The position numbers and the translations under genes are program-made. Source: Mycobacterium attenuatum (GTDB taxonomy: Bacteria; Actinomycetota; Actinomycetes; Mycobacteriales; Mycobacteriaceae). Taken from it: DNA of 64,000 bases. Within the stretch, counting starts at the first letter, position 1. Each line of letters begins with the position of its first letter. Below, one piece after another: positions 19,376-27,725 of this stretch. A model generated the notes under the pieces. The model did not search any database. It saw only the letters and a list, made by a program, of their open reading frames with translations, and had not been told where the DNA came from. Where the stretch lies: the NCBI RefSeq assembly GCF_900566085.1, contig NZ_UPHT01000057.1, forward strand, positions 42,899 to 106,898. Reading direction: 5' to 3'.

Positions 19376-20320
19376 TCAGCCGGACTCCGGCTTGCTGAGG
19401 TCGTCGGTTCCGACGGGTTGGGCCTGGGCTTTCATGTAGTTGGCGTGCCGTATCGGCGGGATGAGGTAGGGCCGGAACACCGACGTACCTCGGAGCACTC
19501 GGGGCATCGCGGCGTGCAGCCATATCATCGTCAGCACCAGCGGAGCGTCCGTTTGGGCATAGGCCCAACCCGAGTAGTCGTTCTTGACGGTCTTCGAACC
19601 GTCTTCCTTCTGAATTCCGATCTGGATGCCCATCGGGTTGTCAGGTCGCAGGTAGAGCCACACGCCCTTCCCGAGCACACAGATCGCATCGAGCGGCGGT
19701 TGTGGCGTGTCTGCCCAGTCGTGCGGCCCCATCGACTTACCTGGTGGCGGTGGGATCAGGTCCGCCTCGCGGAGGCGCTCACCGATTGTTTCGATGGCGA
19801 CCTTGTTGTCAAACGCGACAACGAAGTAAGGCGGCACCATGCCGATCTGCTGCATGTAGGCCTGCTCTTTGGCCGTCATCACGTGGTCCGACTCGTTGAC
19901 CGTCATCCGCAGTTGCTTAAACACCGTGCCCTTGTTGATGCAGTCACTGAGCGCGGCGACGTCAAGACAGGACTTGACTTCCCCGGCGGCAGCGACACCG
20001 TCCACGACGTAGGTTCCCGACTTGCCCTCGGGGAACGACAGAGGATGGTCGGGGTTCGTGATCACGACGTCGGTCTGTCGTGAGCCGTCTCCAAAGGCGT
20101 CGTAGACGATGCCCTTGCCGACGCTGTAGACCAAGGGAAGATAGCTACGCAGCGTGGTGCGCACCGCCTCCTCGGCTCCGTCTCCGACCGTGGTGCCGTG
20201 GTCAGATTCCAGGCGAGCTTTCGCCAGGGCGGTCTGCAGTTCTTGCTCGACGGTCGACAGGATCTTGTGAAAACGCAGGTCGATGCTGTAGCTGCCCTCT
20301 TGGGTCTGCTGCTCGGTCAT
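19376..20320 (-). CDS. DUF6602-type protein with PD-(D/E)xK-like site
   Basis: ATG at 20320 gives 314 residues. The N-terminal third contains RQTDVVITNPDHPL followed about 30 residues later by VAAAGEVKSCL. A D ... ExK arrangement after a beta-strand is the active-site pattern of the PD-(D/E)xK nuclease fold, and this combination fits the DUF6602 family. The rest (for example GMVPPYFVVAFDN) is not assignable. It is the last gene of the reverse-strand element operon and starts 4 bases after a 79-residue ORF. A nuclease role in defence is inferred. Confidence 0.6.
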   Translation of the reverse strand: MTEQQTQEGSYSIDLRFHKILSTVEQELQTALAKARLESDHGTTVGDGAEEAVRTTLRSYLPLVYSVGKGIVYDAFGDGSRQTDVVITNPDHPLSFPEGKSGTYVVDGVAAAGEVKSCLDVAALSDCINKGTVFKQLRMTVNESDHVMTAKEQAYMQQIGMVPPYFVVAFDNKVAIETIGERLREADLIPPPPGKSMGPHDWADTPQPPLDAICVLGKGVWLYLRPDNPMGIQIGIQKEDGSKTVKNDYSGWAYAQTDAPLVLTMIWLHAAMPRVLRGTSVFRPYLIPPIRHANYMKAQAQPVGTDDLSKPESG

Positions 20321-20324
20321 GCAC

Positions 20325-20564
20325 TCACGACCCCCCGGCGAACCGGCGCGCCTCGGCGGTCGGCTGCCGAACGACGGCGAGACCGTCGTCACCCGGCAAA
20401 CTGGACTCGAAGTACTCGGCGATCGACGGCAGCAGCTTCCGAACCGCCACGTCGAGTTCAACGCCGAATCGAGCAGCCATTGCCCCCGCGCTGGCTGCGC
20501 CGTCGTTCTCGTCGCATATCTGAAGCGCAGCTCGAAGGGTGGCCAGTTTGTCGGGAATGGTCAT
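20325..20564 (-). CDS. Small winged-helix-like protein (79 aa), unknown
   Basis: ATG at 20564 starts MTIPDKLATLRAALQICDEN; the protein ends 4 bases before the DUF6602 start. The pattern of two short helices and AARFGVELDVAVRKLL resembles a small helix-turn-helix domain. It shares layout with the start of the 145-residue protein upstream (both open with a LRAA helix and a D-x-x-G turn). It may be a partner or regulator of the DUF6602 protein; no function can be named. Confidence 0.55.
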   Translation of the reverse strand: MTIPDKLATLRAALQICDENDGAASAGAMAARFGVELDVAVRKLLPSIAEYFESSLPGDDGLAVVRQPTAEARRFAGGS

Positions 20565-20616
20565 AGTCGCCAGTATGCGCGGGGTCACCGACACAACTCC
20601 GCGAGACCGCCGCCCC

Positions 20617-21054
20617 CTAACCGGACAGCATGTTGCCACCTGCACCTCCGAGCGCGCCGATGGCGATCTGTTGGAGCGCACCCGTGAGCCACAGCCCTGC
20701 TTGCTTGGCACGGCTCCGTTCCTCCTCGGGGCGCGAGTCGTCGGCGGCGACGGCCTCGAACGCCGCCACCAGTCGTTCCAGCTGCACCTCGGGTGAGGGC
20801 CACTGCCCGGCAACCCGCAGCGCGGCACTCGTCGGCGGCCCGACCGCGAGGATTTGCCCGCTGAAGGCATTCATGCCCTTCTCGAAGTACGGCTCTCGAT
20901 AGAGAGCGCGCAGTGCCCGCTGCACTGTGTCCTTATCGAACTCACACGCCGCCCCGAGTTCAGCGGCGCTCGGATTCCGGCCCGTGCGGTCGAATATCTC
21001 GACGGCTGCCCGCAGCACCGGCAAGTCCCGATCTGTCCATGTGTCGGCGATCAT
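20617..21054 (-). CDS. Winged-helix-like element protein (145 aa), unknown
   Basis: ATG at 21054 starts MIADTWTDRDLPVLRAAVEI. Residues 10-60 (NPSAAELGAACEFDKDTVQRAL) look like a winged helix-turn-helix. The C-terminal half is helical and ends in a Gly/Ala-rich tail. It lies between the large terminase gene and the 79-residue ORF on the same strand, so it probably belongs to the late operon of the element. Function unknown. Confidence 0.6.
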   Translation of the reverse strand: MIADTWTDRDLPVLRAAVEIFDRTGRNPSAAELGAACEFDKDTVQRALRALYREPYFEKGMNAFSGQILAVGPPTSAALRVAGQWPSPEVQLERLVAAFEAVAADDSRPEEERSRAKQAGLWLTGALQQIAIGALGGAGGNMLSG

Positions 21055-21098
21055 GGCGCGAGTATGCCCCCGCACCCCGACAACGGCAGGGAGGTCAG

Positions 21099-22604
21099 CT
21101 ACCCGCTGATCCGGCGGCGCAGGTACCCCGGCATGGCCGTGATCGCGCCCTCGCGAGCACGGCGCTCGCTGCCTAGCGGTGACGCAAACCCCCACCGCTG
21201 ACCGATCGAGTGGACCAGCACGTCGTGAGCCACGACCGTTGCGGCGAGGGCGTCGGGCTGGTGCTGTCCGGCCTGCCACGTCACCGCCGCGCCTTCGAGG
21301 TCAGGCAGGTGCCCGGCGATGCGGGTGGTGCCGGTCTCCAAGCCCTGCAGCAGCGCCGCCGACCGGGCCAGCGCATCACCGCCGCCGCGACCGCTGCCCT
21401 TGGGAGGCCACGTCGTGACCTTGATCGGGCGGTCGAGCTTGGCGCGGCGCAGCGCATCGGTGACGACACGCCGATACGTCTCGCGGGCGGCGAATCCCTC
21501 CACGGCGATCTCAGATGCGCCGACGTCGACCGCCAGATCGACAGCGGCCCTGGCCCATTGGTCGGACGTCATCGGCGCGGAGACATCGGCGATCACAGCC
21601 ACGACGCCCTCAGGCGTGAGGCTCGCAGCGACGATGCCGCAGGCGTCGCCGGAGCCGGAGTCAGCCGGGTCAACACCGATCACGGTCTTGACCGCGCCGC
21701 TCGGCGCTGCAGGCAGCCGCCACGCATCGAGCCACTCGCGCTTGACCAGACCGCCCTCGGGAGCCGAGGGCACCCCCTCGTACAAGGCGTACCAGGCGCG
21801 CTCACCGGAGGTGCGGCGAGCGGCGGCGAAGTGTTCAGCGGTGAAGCCCAGCGCCGACGTCATGGCGGTGCCGGGCGACCGGCCCAACACGTCGGGCGCG
21901 CCGGTCTCGGCGACGGCAGGCACGTTGGTGTGGGTCCAGACGTCGGGTTCGGCGTCGAGCAGTTCGCCTGCCAGGTCGCGTTCGTGCCAGCGCGTCATCA
22001 CCAACAGCACCGACCCGCCGGGATGCACGCGGGTCGCCAGGGTGGAGCGGTACTCGGTGATCACGCGGCGGCGGTGCGCCGCGCTGTCGGCCTCGGCGGC
22101 ATCCTTCACCGGGTCGTCAATCACCATGAGATCGGCACCGAAACCCGTCACGCCGCTGTTGATCCCGGTCGCGAGCAGCCCGCCCGCGTGGCCCTCGACC
22201 CGCCATCGCCCCACTGCCGTCTTGTCGGCGGACAGCCGGATGCCGAGGTAGTCGGCGTGCTCATTGATCAGCTGGCGTGCCTCGCGGCTATGGGCCTGAG
22301 CGAGTTCATCGCTGTAGCTGACCAGCACGATTTGCAGGTCGGGATTGCGCATCAGTGCCCACACCACCTCCCACACAGCCAGCAGCCTGGACTTGCCGGT
22401 GCGCGGCGGGGTCGTCACGATATCGCGGCAGTCCGGTTCCTCAACAGCGCGCACGGCGATGTCCGACAGCAGCCGGATGGTCGGCGTGACAACGAACTTC
22501 GGGTCCAGCCGACGCGCCAGATCGGCAGGGCTACTGGGCCGTTGCCGGCCTCGACCGGCCCGCAGAGCACGGGCGGCAGTGAGCGTCGTGAAGGCCTCGA
22601 TCAC
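21099..22604 (-). CDS. Phage terminase large subunit
   Basis: The 501-residue protein has an N-terminal ATPase domain with a Walker A-like TTPPRTGKSRL (about 69-79), Walker B ADLMVIDDPVKD, and motif III-like LVMTRWHERDLAG, which is typical of TerL. The C-terminal RNase H-like nuclease has VIGVDPADSGSGDA and IAVEGFAARE acidic residues. TerL translocates DNA into procapsids. The GTG at 22604 overlaps the stop of the zinc-ribbon gene (GTGA). Because no capsid genes are visible, packaging would rely on another phage. Confidence 0.9.
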   Translation of the reverse strand: MIEAFTTLTAARALRAGRGRQRPSSPADLARRLDPKFVVTPTIRLLSDIAVRAVEEPDCRDIVTTPPRTGKSRLLAVWEVVWALMRNPDLQIVLVSYSDELAQAHSREARQLINEHADYLGIRLSADKTAVGRWRVEGHAGGLLATGINSGVTGFGADLMVIDDPVKDAAEADSAAHRRRVITEYRSTLATRVHPGGSVLLVMTRWHERDLAGELLDAEPDVWTHTNVPAVAETGAPDVLGRSPGTAMTSALGFTAEHFAAARRTSGERAWYALYEGVPSAPEGGLVKREWLDAWRLPAAPSGAVKTVIGVDPADSGSGDACGIVAASLTPEGVVAVIADVSAPMTSDQWARAAVDLAVDVGASEIAVEGFAARETYRRVVTDALRRAKLDRPIKVTTWPPKGSGRGGGDALARSAALLQGLETGTTRIAGHLPDLEGAAVTWQAGQHQPDALAATVVAHDVLVHSIGQRWGFASPLGSERRAREGAITAMPGYLRRRISG

Positions 22605-22852
22605 GCCGCGCCCTTCCGGTCGAACCCCGCCTGTTCGGCATCCCACAGGTCGGTGCGGGTCCACCGATGGCCGCAGTGAACGCAGACGTACTCGCACGTC
22701 ACGCGCCGGTCGCCGTGCCACGTCACCGCATCAGGTTCGACCAGGGTGGACAAACGAACGCAACTGTCGGCCTGGTCTCCGGCGGGGTTGCAGTGCCCGC
22801 AGTAGTCGCCGAGATAGCTAACATGTCTGCGGTCGACGGTGTTGGTGCTCAT
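22601..22852 (-). CDS. Small zinc-ribbon protein (83 aa)
   Basis: The protein has two CxxC pairs (CGHC near residue 18 and CVHC near residue 57) plus further cysteines, suggesting one or two zinc knuckles. Its stop overlaps the terminase start by 4 bases, so the two are co-translated. Small Cys-rich proteins are common beside phage packaging genes; a DNA-binding or HNH-accessory role is possible but not shown. Confidence 0.65.
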   Translation of the reverse strand: MSTNTVDRRHVSYLGDYCGHCNPAGDQADSCVRLSTLVEPDAVTWHGDRRVTCEYVCVHCGHRWTRTDLWDAEQAGFDRKGAA

Positions 22853-22933
22853 TGGGTCTCCTCGGTGTTGGTGGTGAGTCGTTGGCGGCGGAGACCTTCG
22901 TGGCTGTGGGGGTGAGTCAGGCGGTCGCGGCGG

Positions 22934-23494
22934 TCACCGCCGCAGCCCCGCGGTCAAGAAGGCGATATGGGTACTGCTCGGCCCGCCCCTGTCGCCCTTG
23001 GGCAACCCAAGCGCGGCGCACACGTCATCGTGGGAGGCCTCGCTGGTCCGGTGCAGCTGTTGCGCGACCTTCACGACCGCGCCCCACGTGCGGTTCAGTA
23101 ACGGCGGCACCACCATTCGCGCCTCCGCTGTCGGGGTGCCGGGCGTGTTCATCTCCCGCACCGCCGCTGCGCACAGAGCCTTGGTGTCTCGACCGTTGTA
23201 GGTCTGCAGGTACCGGAGCTGCGCAGTTGTCGGGCGCGGCCCGTACAGCAACCGGCTCTCGGCAGCCATGCCCGCGTAGGTGACTCGGGCGTCGATATGG
23301 TCGGGGAGGTTCGCCCAGTGGACGAACCCCTCCAAGCCGTTCACCCTGCTGTCGCTCACGATGGCCGTGCCGATCTCGCCGCCGAGCACGGCACCGACGA
23401 CGGCGTGGCCTGCTTCATGGACGCACGCCCGCAGGTGCAGCATCTCGCCGTCGGTCAAGTCGGCCCACGTCAGCGGTGGGCGGGTCTTGGTCAT
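22934..23494 (-). CDS. HEAGH-motif zinc peptidase-like protein
   Basis: The 186-residue protein has the sequence CVHEAGHAVVGAVLGG at about residues 28-43. HEAGH is the HExxH zinc site of the M41/FtsH-peptidase type and is followed, as in that family, by a region with YAGMAAESRLLYG. There is no AAA domain and no membrane segment, so it is a stand-alone soluble peptidase domain. In a satellite it could act on a maturation or host target. It is upstream of the zinc-ribbon and terminase genes. Confidence 0.7.
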   Translation of the reverse strand: MTKTRPPLTWADLTDGEMLHLRACVHEAGHAVVGAVLGGEIGTAIVSDSRVNGLEGFVHWANLPDHIDARVTYAGMAAESRLLYGPRPTTAQLRYLQTYNGRDTKALCAAAVREMNTPGTPTAEARMVVPPLLNRTWGAVVKVAQQLHRTSEASHDDVCAALGLPKGDRGGPSSTHIAFLTAGLRR

Positions 23495-23564
23495 AGTTGG
23501 CCCTTCCTAGCTATTACAAGTTGCGTCTCGGTGGGACGTCGGGGCGATCGGCACATAGCTCAGA

Positions 23565-23789
23565 TCACCGCCCCGACGCCACCTTCCAGACCGAAGGAGA
23601 GTCTTTGTTGCTGAGCAGCTTGGAGAGATTGCGCTTGCGGGCCTTCTGGTCGCGGACGTCGGCACGCGCTGCAGCCGCTTCGAGGTGGTCATTGATGCAG
23701 GCCGTGCAGGTGTAACCCCAGACGTCGCCCTTCCACTGCCAGCACGGGCCGTTGCAGGACCGGCAGCGCGGGCCGCGATAGTCCGTCAT
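23565..23789 (-). CDS. Small Cys-rich protein (74 aa)
   Basis: ATG at 23789 is the best start in a longer frame. The protein has CRSCNGPCW and CTACINDH, a CxxC...CxxC arrangement suggesting a zinc finger, followed by a basic tail (QKARKRNLSKLL). It lies in the same orientation between the HEAGH gene and the 203-residue gene. Unknown function, possibly nucleic-acid binding. Confidence 0.55.
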   Translation of the reverse strand: MTDYRGPRCRSCNGPCWQWKGDVWGYTCTACINDHLEAAAARADVRDQKARKRNLSKLLSNKDSPSVWKVASGR

Positions 23790-23820
23790 TAAAAATCCTG
23801 TCTCTCTGGCGGTTGTGGTC

Positions 23821-24432
23821 TTAGACGTCGATGCCCAGCGCGGCCAACTCGGCGCGGGGGTCGGGCTTGGCGGGCAGAGCGGACGGTTCGGTGTCGGCCC
23901 GGTCGAGCGCCCGTTGCAACGACATTGCGGCCCGGTCGACAGTCTCGCGCAGCAGCGCAGCCAGCACGTGTGAGCGCGACGGGCGACCACGCAGCGCGGG
24001 CGCGCCCGGCGGGAACGCGGTGGCGAGCAGGTCACGCAGCGCGTCGTCGACCGGCGTGACCATCTCGACCAGCGCCACCGCCCACGAACCGTCAGCGATC
24101 ATCTCGTCGGTGATCTTCGGCAGGGCCGGGCGCGGGGCGAGATCGCAGATCGTGGTCATGGCGTACTTGCGCTTGCCGGGGTCATCGGCCAGGTGTTCGG
24201 TGCGACGGCGCGCATCGCGCTCGGCGTGCCAGCGGGTCATGGAGCCCGCCGCCTCATGCGCCGCGTCGGCGTAGGCGAGCACCTGCCGCCGCAACTCCAG
24301 AGGGCACGGCTGGGCGGTGACCTGAGCAGCCAGAGGCCCGGCCACGTCGGCGACCTCGCGGCACACTGAGAAGCCCCGGTAGTCGTCCACCGACAGGTTG
24401 CCGCGACGTCGGCGGATTTCAGCCTGATCCAT
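23821..24432 (-). CDS. Element protein of unknown function (203 aa)
   Basis: ATG at 24432 was chosen because it has GAGAGG 7 bases upstream; the open frame extends further. The protein begins MDQAEIRRRRGNLSVDDYRG and is mainly helical and charged. I do not recognise a family. It is in the reverse-strand operon of the element. Confidence 0.6.
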   Translation of the reverse strand: MDQAEIRRRRGNLSVDDYRGFSVCREVADVAGPLAAQVTAQPCPLELRRQVLAYADAAHEAAGSMTRWHAERDARRRTEHLADDPGKRKYAMTTICDLAPRPALPKITDEMIADGSWAVALVEMVTPVDDALRDLLATAFPPGAPALRGRPSRSHVLAALLRETVDRAAMSLQRALDRADTEPSALPAKPDPRAELAALGIDV

Positions 24433-24491
24433 GAGTCGTCCTCTCGACGGGCGGGCCACAGGTGTAGGCGAGGCCGGGTCGCGCATCGCAA

Positions 24492-24857
24492 TCACGGCGT
24501 CGCCTCGGCGGGCGCAGGCTCCAATGGCGATTCCGGCTGCCTCTTCGCAACGCTTGCGGGCGAATGGGGTGCGGGCAGGTCATCGTGTGGGGCGGGTGCC
24601 TGCGCGACCTCTGCGGGCCGGGGCGTGGACTCGATCAAGTCGAGCAGTGCATCAGCCCGTTCGGCGCTCAGGCCGGTGTCTCTGATCAGGAACGTGCGAC
24701 GACGCCAAAAGCTCAGTGCCGTATCGCATTCGGCAACGCGAGGTCCGTCAACCTCACCACGGCTGGCGAGCACCGCCTTGCGCGCACGCCACGACTCCAT
24801 CGGGCGCGAGCGAGGGTGGGCCGGGGTCGGGGTGCTGACTGTCATAGCGCCCATCAT
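24492..24857 (-). CDS. Element protein of unknown function (121 aa)
   Basis: A 121-residue ORF with a central Arg-rich helix (WRARKAVLASRG) and a Pro/Ala-rich C-terminus. Two ATGs lie together at the start and a third at 24844, so the exact start is uncertain. No family recognised. About 190 bases without a gene separate it from the recombinase upstream. Confidence 0.5.
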   Translation of the reverse strand: MMGAMTVSTPTPAHPRSRPMESWRARKAVLASRGEVDGPRVAECDTALSFWRRRTFLIRDTGLSAERADALLDLIESTPRPAEVAQAPAPHDDLPAPHSPASVAKRQPESPLEPAPAEATP

Positions 24858-25047
24858 GCCACTGAGGCGTGCAAGGAATACGCTTAAACATGTTGCGGCA
24901 CAACGCTATACGGTAACCAAACTAACCAGAGGCGAGGGTGGAAACCGTCTCGATCCAGGGCAAACGCAACGACCCCGGCTGACCAGAATCAACCGGGGTT
25001 CGTTGGCGCGTCGGGAGCGTCGGCGCACCTTTGCACGCCATTACCGG

Positions 25048-25791
25048 TCAGGCGGTCGGTTCGAGCTGACGGGACAGGATGCGGCTCACGGTGGCTGAAG
25101 CCCACCGCCCGCCGCGCTTGGTCGGATGCCCCTCGGCGGTGAGCGTGTCGGCGATCTGCTGCGTGCTGGCTCCGGTGTCGCGCAACTCGTTCATGCGGCG
25201 CAGCGCGGCCTGCTCGGCAGGCACCGGCACCAACGCGCCGTTGGGGTTGGCCGGGCTGCGCTTGCCCGAGCGCCACCCGTACGGCGTTGCGCCCGTGGCG
25301 TGTCCGCCTGCAGCGGCCTTGGCACGCCGTCCATCGCGGAGGCGCTTGGCGATCATTCGGCGTTCCAAACCGGCGAACACCCCAGCCATCTCGCGCATCG
25401 CCGTGCGCATCGGGTCGTCAGGGTCGTCGCGCATCACCTCGGCGGGCGGCAGGCTGGTGAACACGGCGGCGTGGCCGACCAGCCAGACCCTCGTCAACAG
25501 CGCCTCCTGCACGGTGACGGAGCGCGCCAGCCGGTCGAGGTCACGCACAATCAGCCCGTCGGCCTCGCCGTTGTCGATCATGTCCAGCGCCTCGGTGAGG
25601 CCGGGGCGATCGATGGCGGGCAGCGCGCCGGATAGGCCTTCATCGCTGCAGCAGGCGACCACGCGGGCGTCCAGAGCGCGAACCGCGTCGCGAATTGCCC
25701 GGCGCTGCACGTCGAGCCCGAACCCGTGAGCCTTCTGCTCGATGGTCGACACGCGGAGGTACGCAACAAGTCGACGCTTACGTTCCTGCAT
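25048..25791 (-). CDS. Small serine recombinase (resolvase/invertase type)
   Basis: The 247-residue protein has an N-terminal catalytic domain with AYLRVSTIEQ (Ser nucleophile in RVST), GLIVRDLDRLARS and ERRMIAKRLRDGR. A short recombinase region follows with TPYGWR and a C-terminal HTH (TADTLTAEGHPTKRGGRWASATVSRIL-type pattern). It is much shorter than the 477-residue integrase. AGGAGA lies upstream of ATG 25791. It may resolve multimers of the replicating element or invert DNA. It is a second site-specific recombinase in the same element. Confidence 0.85.
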   Translation of the reverse strand: MQERKRRLVAYLRVSTIEQKAHGFGLDVQRRAIRDAVRALDARVVACCSDEGLSGALPAIDRPGLTEALDMIDNGEADGLIVRDLDRLARSVTVQEALLTRVWLVGHAAVFTSLPPAEVMRDDPDDPMRTAMREMAGVFAGLERRMIAKRLRDGRRAKAAAGGHATGATPYGWRSGKRSPANPNGALVPVPAEQAALRRMNELRDTGASTQQIADTLTAEGHPTKRGGRWASATVSRILSRQLEPTA

Positions 25792-25841
25792 GGCTCAAGT
25801 CTCCTATGTGGGCCGCGATTAGAGCTGAAGGTCTAGTAGCG

Positions 25842-25847
25842 ACTATA
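25842..25847 (-). promoter_or_regulatory. Candidate -10 box (TATAGT) of recombinase promoter
   Basis: Minus-strand TATAGTCGC lies about 50 bases upstream of the recombinase ATG. The same 9-mer occurs upstream of the excisionase gene and a close version upstream of the integrase, so it is probably an element promoter -10 hexamer. No clear -35 was seen. Confidence 0.45.
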
Positions 25848-25902
25848 GCTGACGGCGTGCCCTGACAGACGTGAGTTGCGCTGTGGCCGAGGGGTTTTCA
25901 GG

Positions 25903-26085
25903 TCACGAACCGGCGCGGCTGGGACGCCAGCCCGGCGCACCCGTGCTCGCGGGCGGTTCCGTGAAGGCATCGTTGCGGCGCGTAGCCCGCCAGTCCTCGC
26001 CGAGGTCAGCCGTCGGTGCAGCCGTCGAGCCACGGTTCGATCGCGAAGCGCGCCAATCTGATCCCAGTCCGCTGTCGTTTGCCAT
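25903..26085 (-). CDS. Small element protein (60 aa), unknown
   Basis: ATG at 26085 has AGGAGA 9 bases upstream. An ATG at 26094 in the same frame directly abuts the ribosome binding site and is less likely. The product contains two similar WRA(S/T)R segments. No family recognised. It lies between the recombinase and the 189-residue gene on the same strand. Confidence 0.45.
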   Translation of the reverse strand: MANDSGLGSDWRASRSNRGSTAAPTADLGEDWRATRRNDAFTEPPASTGAPGWRPSRAGS

Positions 26086-26115
26086 GTGATCCATTCTCCT
26101 CTGTTGGGGTGAAGC

Positions 26116-26685
26116 TCAGAGCCGTCGAGTCGCGCCGGGGTTGAAGCCGCGCAACGGGTCATAGTCGCCGCTGTCGGCCCGGCGCTGCGGTGCAGGCGTC
26201 GGCGTGGAGGCAGGCTGCGCGTGAACCTGCTGGGCAGCCGAAGCGAGTGCCGCCAGCGCCGACACGATCGAGGTGCCCTGCAGCGCAGCGTAATCGGATT
26301 CGTCCTCCGGCGCGTGATCGTCGTCGGTGGATTCCGGCCTGCTCTCCGCAACGCTCGCCAACGAAACCGCCGGCAATGGATCATCGTGTGGGCAGGACGA
26401 TTCCGACGGCTCTGTGGGCTGCTCGACACCGCGCTGGCGATCGAGCACGGCTGCCCACTCGCGCAATTCCTCGGGACTCAGCGCACCAAGCCCCACCGCC
26501 TGCCGGGCGACGTCGGCGTGCAGCGACCACAGCGGGTCATCGGCTCCGATCACGGTGCCGAACAGTTCGCGCAACTCGGTCACGGCCTGGTCCTGCAGCG
26601 CCGACGGGTCCAGCCGACCCTCGGCCACGTCCTGAGCAACGGACATCGCAGCGTCTACGGCGTCGCGCCGGGTAACAGTGGTCAT
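26116..26685 (-). CDS. Element protein of unknown function (189 aa)
   Basis: ATG at 26685 overlaps the stop of the preceding gene by one base (TGATG), so the two are coupled. The N-terminal half is helical (DAVDAAMSVAQDVAEGRL) and the C-terminal half is acidic then Pro/Ala-rich. I do not recognise it. Coupling to the TerS-like gene suggests a packaging or structural-assembly accessory role; this is inference only. Confidence 0.6.
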   Translation of the reverse strand: MTTVTRRDAVDAAMSVAQDVAEGRLDPSALQDQAVTELRELFGTVIGADDPLWSLHADVARQAVGLGALSPEELREWAAVLDRQRGVEQPTEPSESSCPHDDPLPAVSLASVAESRPESTDDDHAPEDESDYAALQGTSIVSALAALASAAQQVHAQPASTPTPAPQRRADSGDYDPLRGFNPGATRRL

Positions 26686-27170
26686 CAGGCGATCTCCTTG
26701 GTTGGGGTTGGTGCGTCGACCACCTCGGCGTCGAGCACTTCGAGCATCCGTTGACGCGTGTCGGCGATCAGCGAGGGCAGCGATTGGGACACGTTCACGT
26801 CGACCTGCTGGGCAACCGGCACGTGCAACCCGTTGAGCTTGGCGTCCTTGTCGATGTTGTCTCCGATGGCCCGGGCGTAGGAGACCACCGCCTGATGGTC
26901 TCCGGCCTGCTTCGCTTCCGCGAGACCGGCGAACATGATGCTCCTGGTGATCCGCAACCCGTCTGCAGCGGTGCGACGGAGGGTGACGGGGTTCTCTGCG
27001 GGTTCGGCCTCCGCCAGGCGAGCCACCGCCAGTTGAGCCGCCCGCCGCGACCGGAAGCCCTCGGAGTCGGCGATCTGCTGCCACGTCTTGCCGGTACCGC
27101 GCAGCCACCGCGCCCGCTCAGCGCGGCGTCGGCTGTCCTCTCGGCTCATCGCCGGTCCCGGTCGTGCCAT
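26685..27170 (-). CDS. Probable terminase small subunit (HTH DNA-binding)
   Basis: The 161-residue protein has an N-terminal helix-turn-helix (GKTWQQIADSEGFRSRRAA, about 30-48). A C-terminal segment KLNGLHVPVAQQVDVNV resembles the GLdaP-x-kvdv tail of phage TerS-like proteins, which recognise packaging sites. It lies next to the iteron region and about 4 kb from terL on the same strand. If correct, the element encodes both terminase subunits without a capsid. The alternative is another small DNA-binding regulator. Confidence 0.5.
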   Translation of the reverse strand: MARPGPAMSREDSRRRAERARWLRGTGKTWQQIADSEGFRSRRAAQLAVARLAEAEPAENPVTLRRTAADGLRITRSIMFAGLAEAKQAGDHQAVVSYARAIGDNIDKDAKLNGLHVPVAQQVDVNVSQSLPSLIADTRQRMLEVLDAEVVDAPTPTKEIA

Positions 27171-27387
27171 GTGGTCATTGTGGGGTAATTGCGACCTTCT
27201 CCTCTAGTACCCGACGTCGGAGGGAAACTCGTTGTGCCACTGCCTGATCCGCCGCTCACCGCCCCGGTCATCCGCCGCTCTCCGGCCCGTCGGGGCGCGC
27301 TCGGGTGAGGGTGTCGCCGCCGCCGCTCCTGACGTCGCCAGTGACGCCGGAGCAGCAGGGGCGGGTCTCGTCGTCGGTGTTCCCCTT

Positions 27388-27711
27388 CCCTCTAAGTCCC
27401 CCCATAAAGGGGGGAACGACACTTAGAGGGGGTAGGCCTCGATTTGGACCCCCGCTTAGAGGGCTTATAAACATGCAGGTCAGCGCATTTAGACCCCGTT
27501 TAGAGGGCTTTAGACCCCCGGTTGCCTAACTAACCTGGGGTCTAAGTGGCTTCATTTAGACCCCTCGTCCAGTCTGACCTGGGCTTTTGCGCCTCAGCGG
27601 CGTGCCGGAGCCGTCGAAACCCGCCATCGCTAACCCGATCGGGCATTGCTCCGAGCGCAAAGGCGCAGTTCGGAAGGGATCTAAGTGACGATTTAGAGGG
27701 CTTAGACCCCC
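27388..27711. repeat. Iteron-like region, probable replication origin of the element
   Basis: About eleven copies of a TTAGA core (or its complement TCTAA) occur here, mostly as TTAGAGGG or TTAGACCCC. Examples are the cluster at about 27487-27520 with three copies in 34 bases and the pair near 27691-27711. Copies occur in both orientations. The block abuts the 3' end of the RepA-like gene. The rest of 27171-27387 is GC-rich with no gene seen. Iterons beside a Rep gene are typical of plasmid-like and satellite origins. Confidence 0.6.
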
Positions 27712-27725
27712 CTCGCTTGACCCTT

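Noticed and set aside
21210..22679. Forward ORFs antisense to the terminase gene
   Set aside because: His/Arg-rich shadow frames; the reverse frame has intact TerL motifs.
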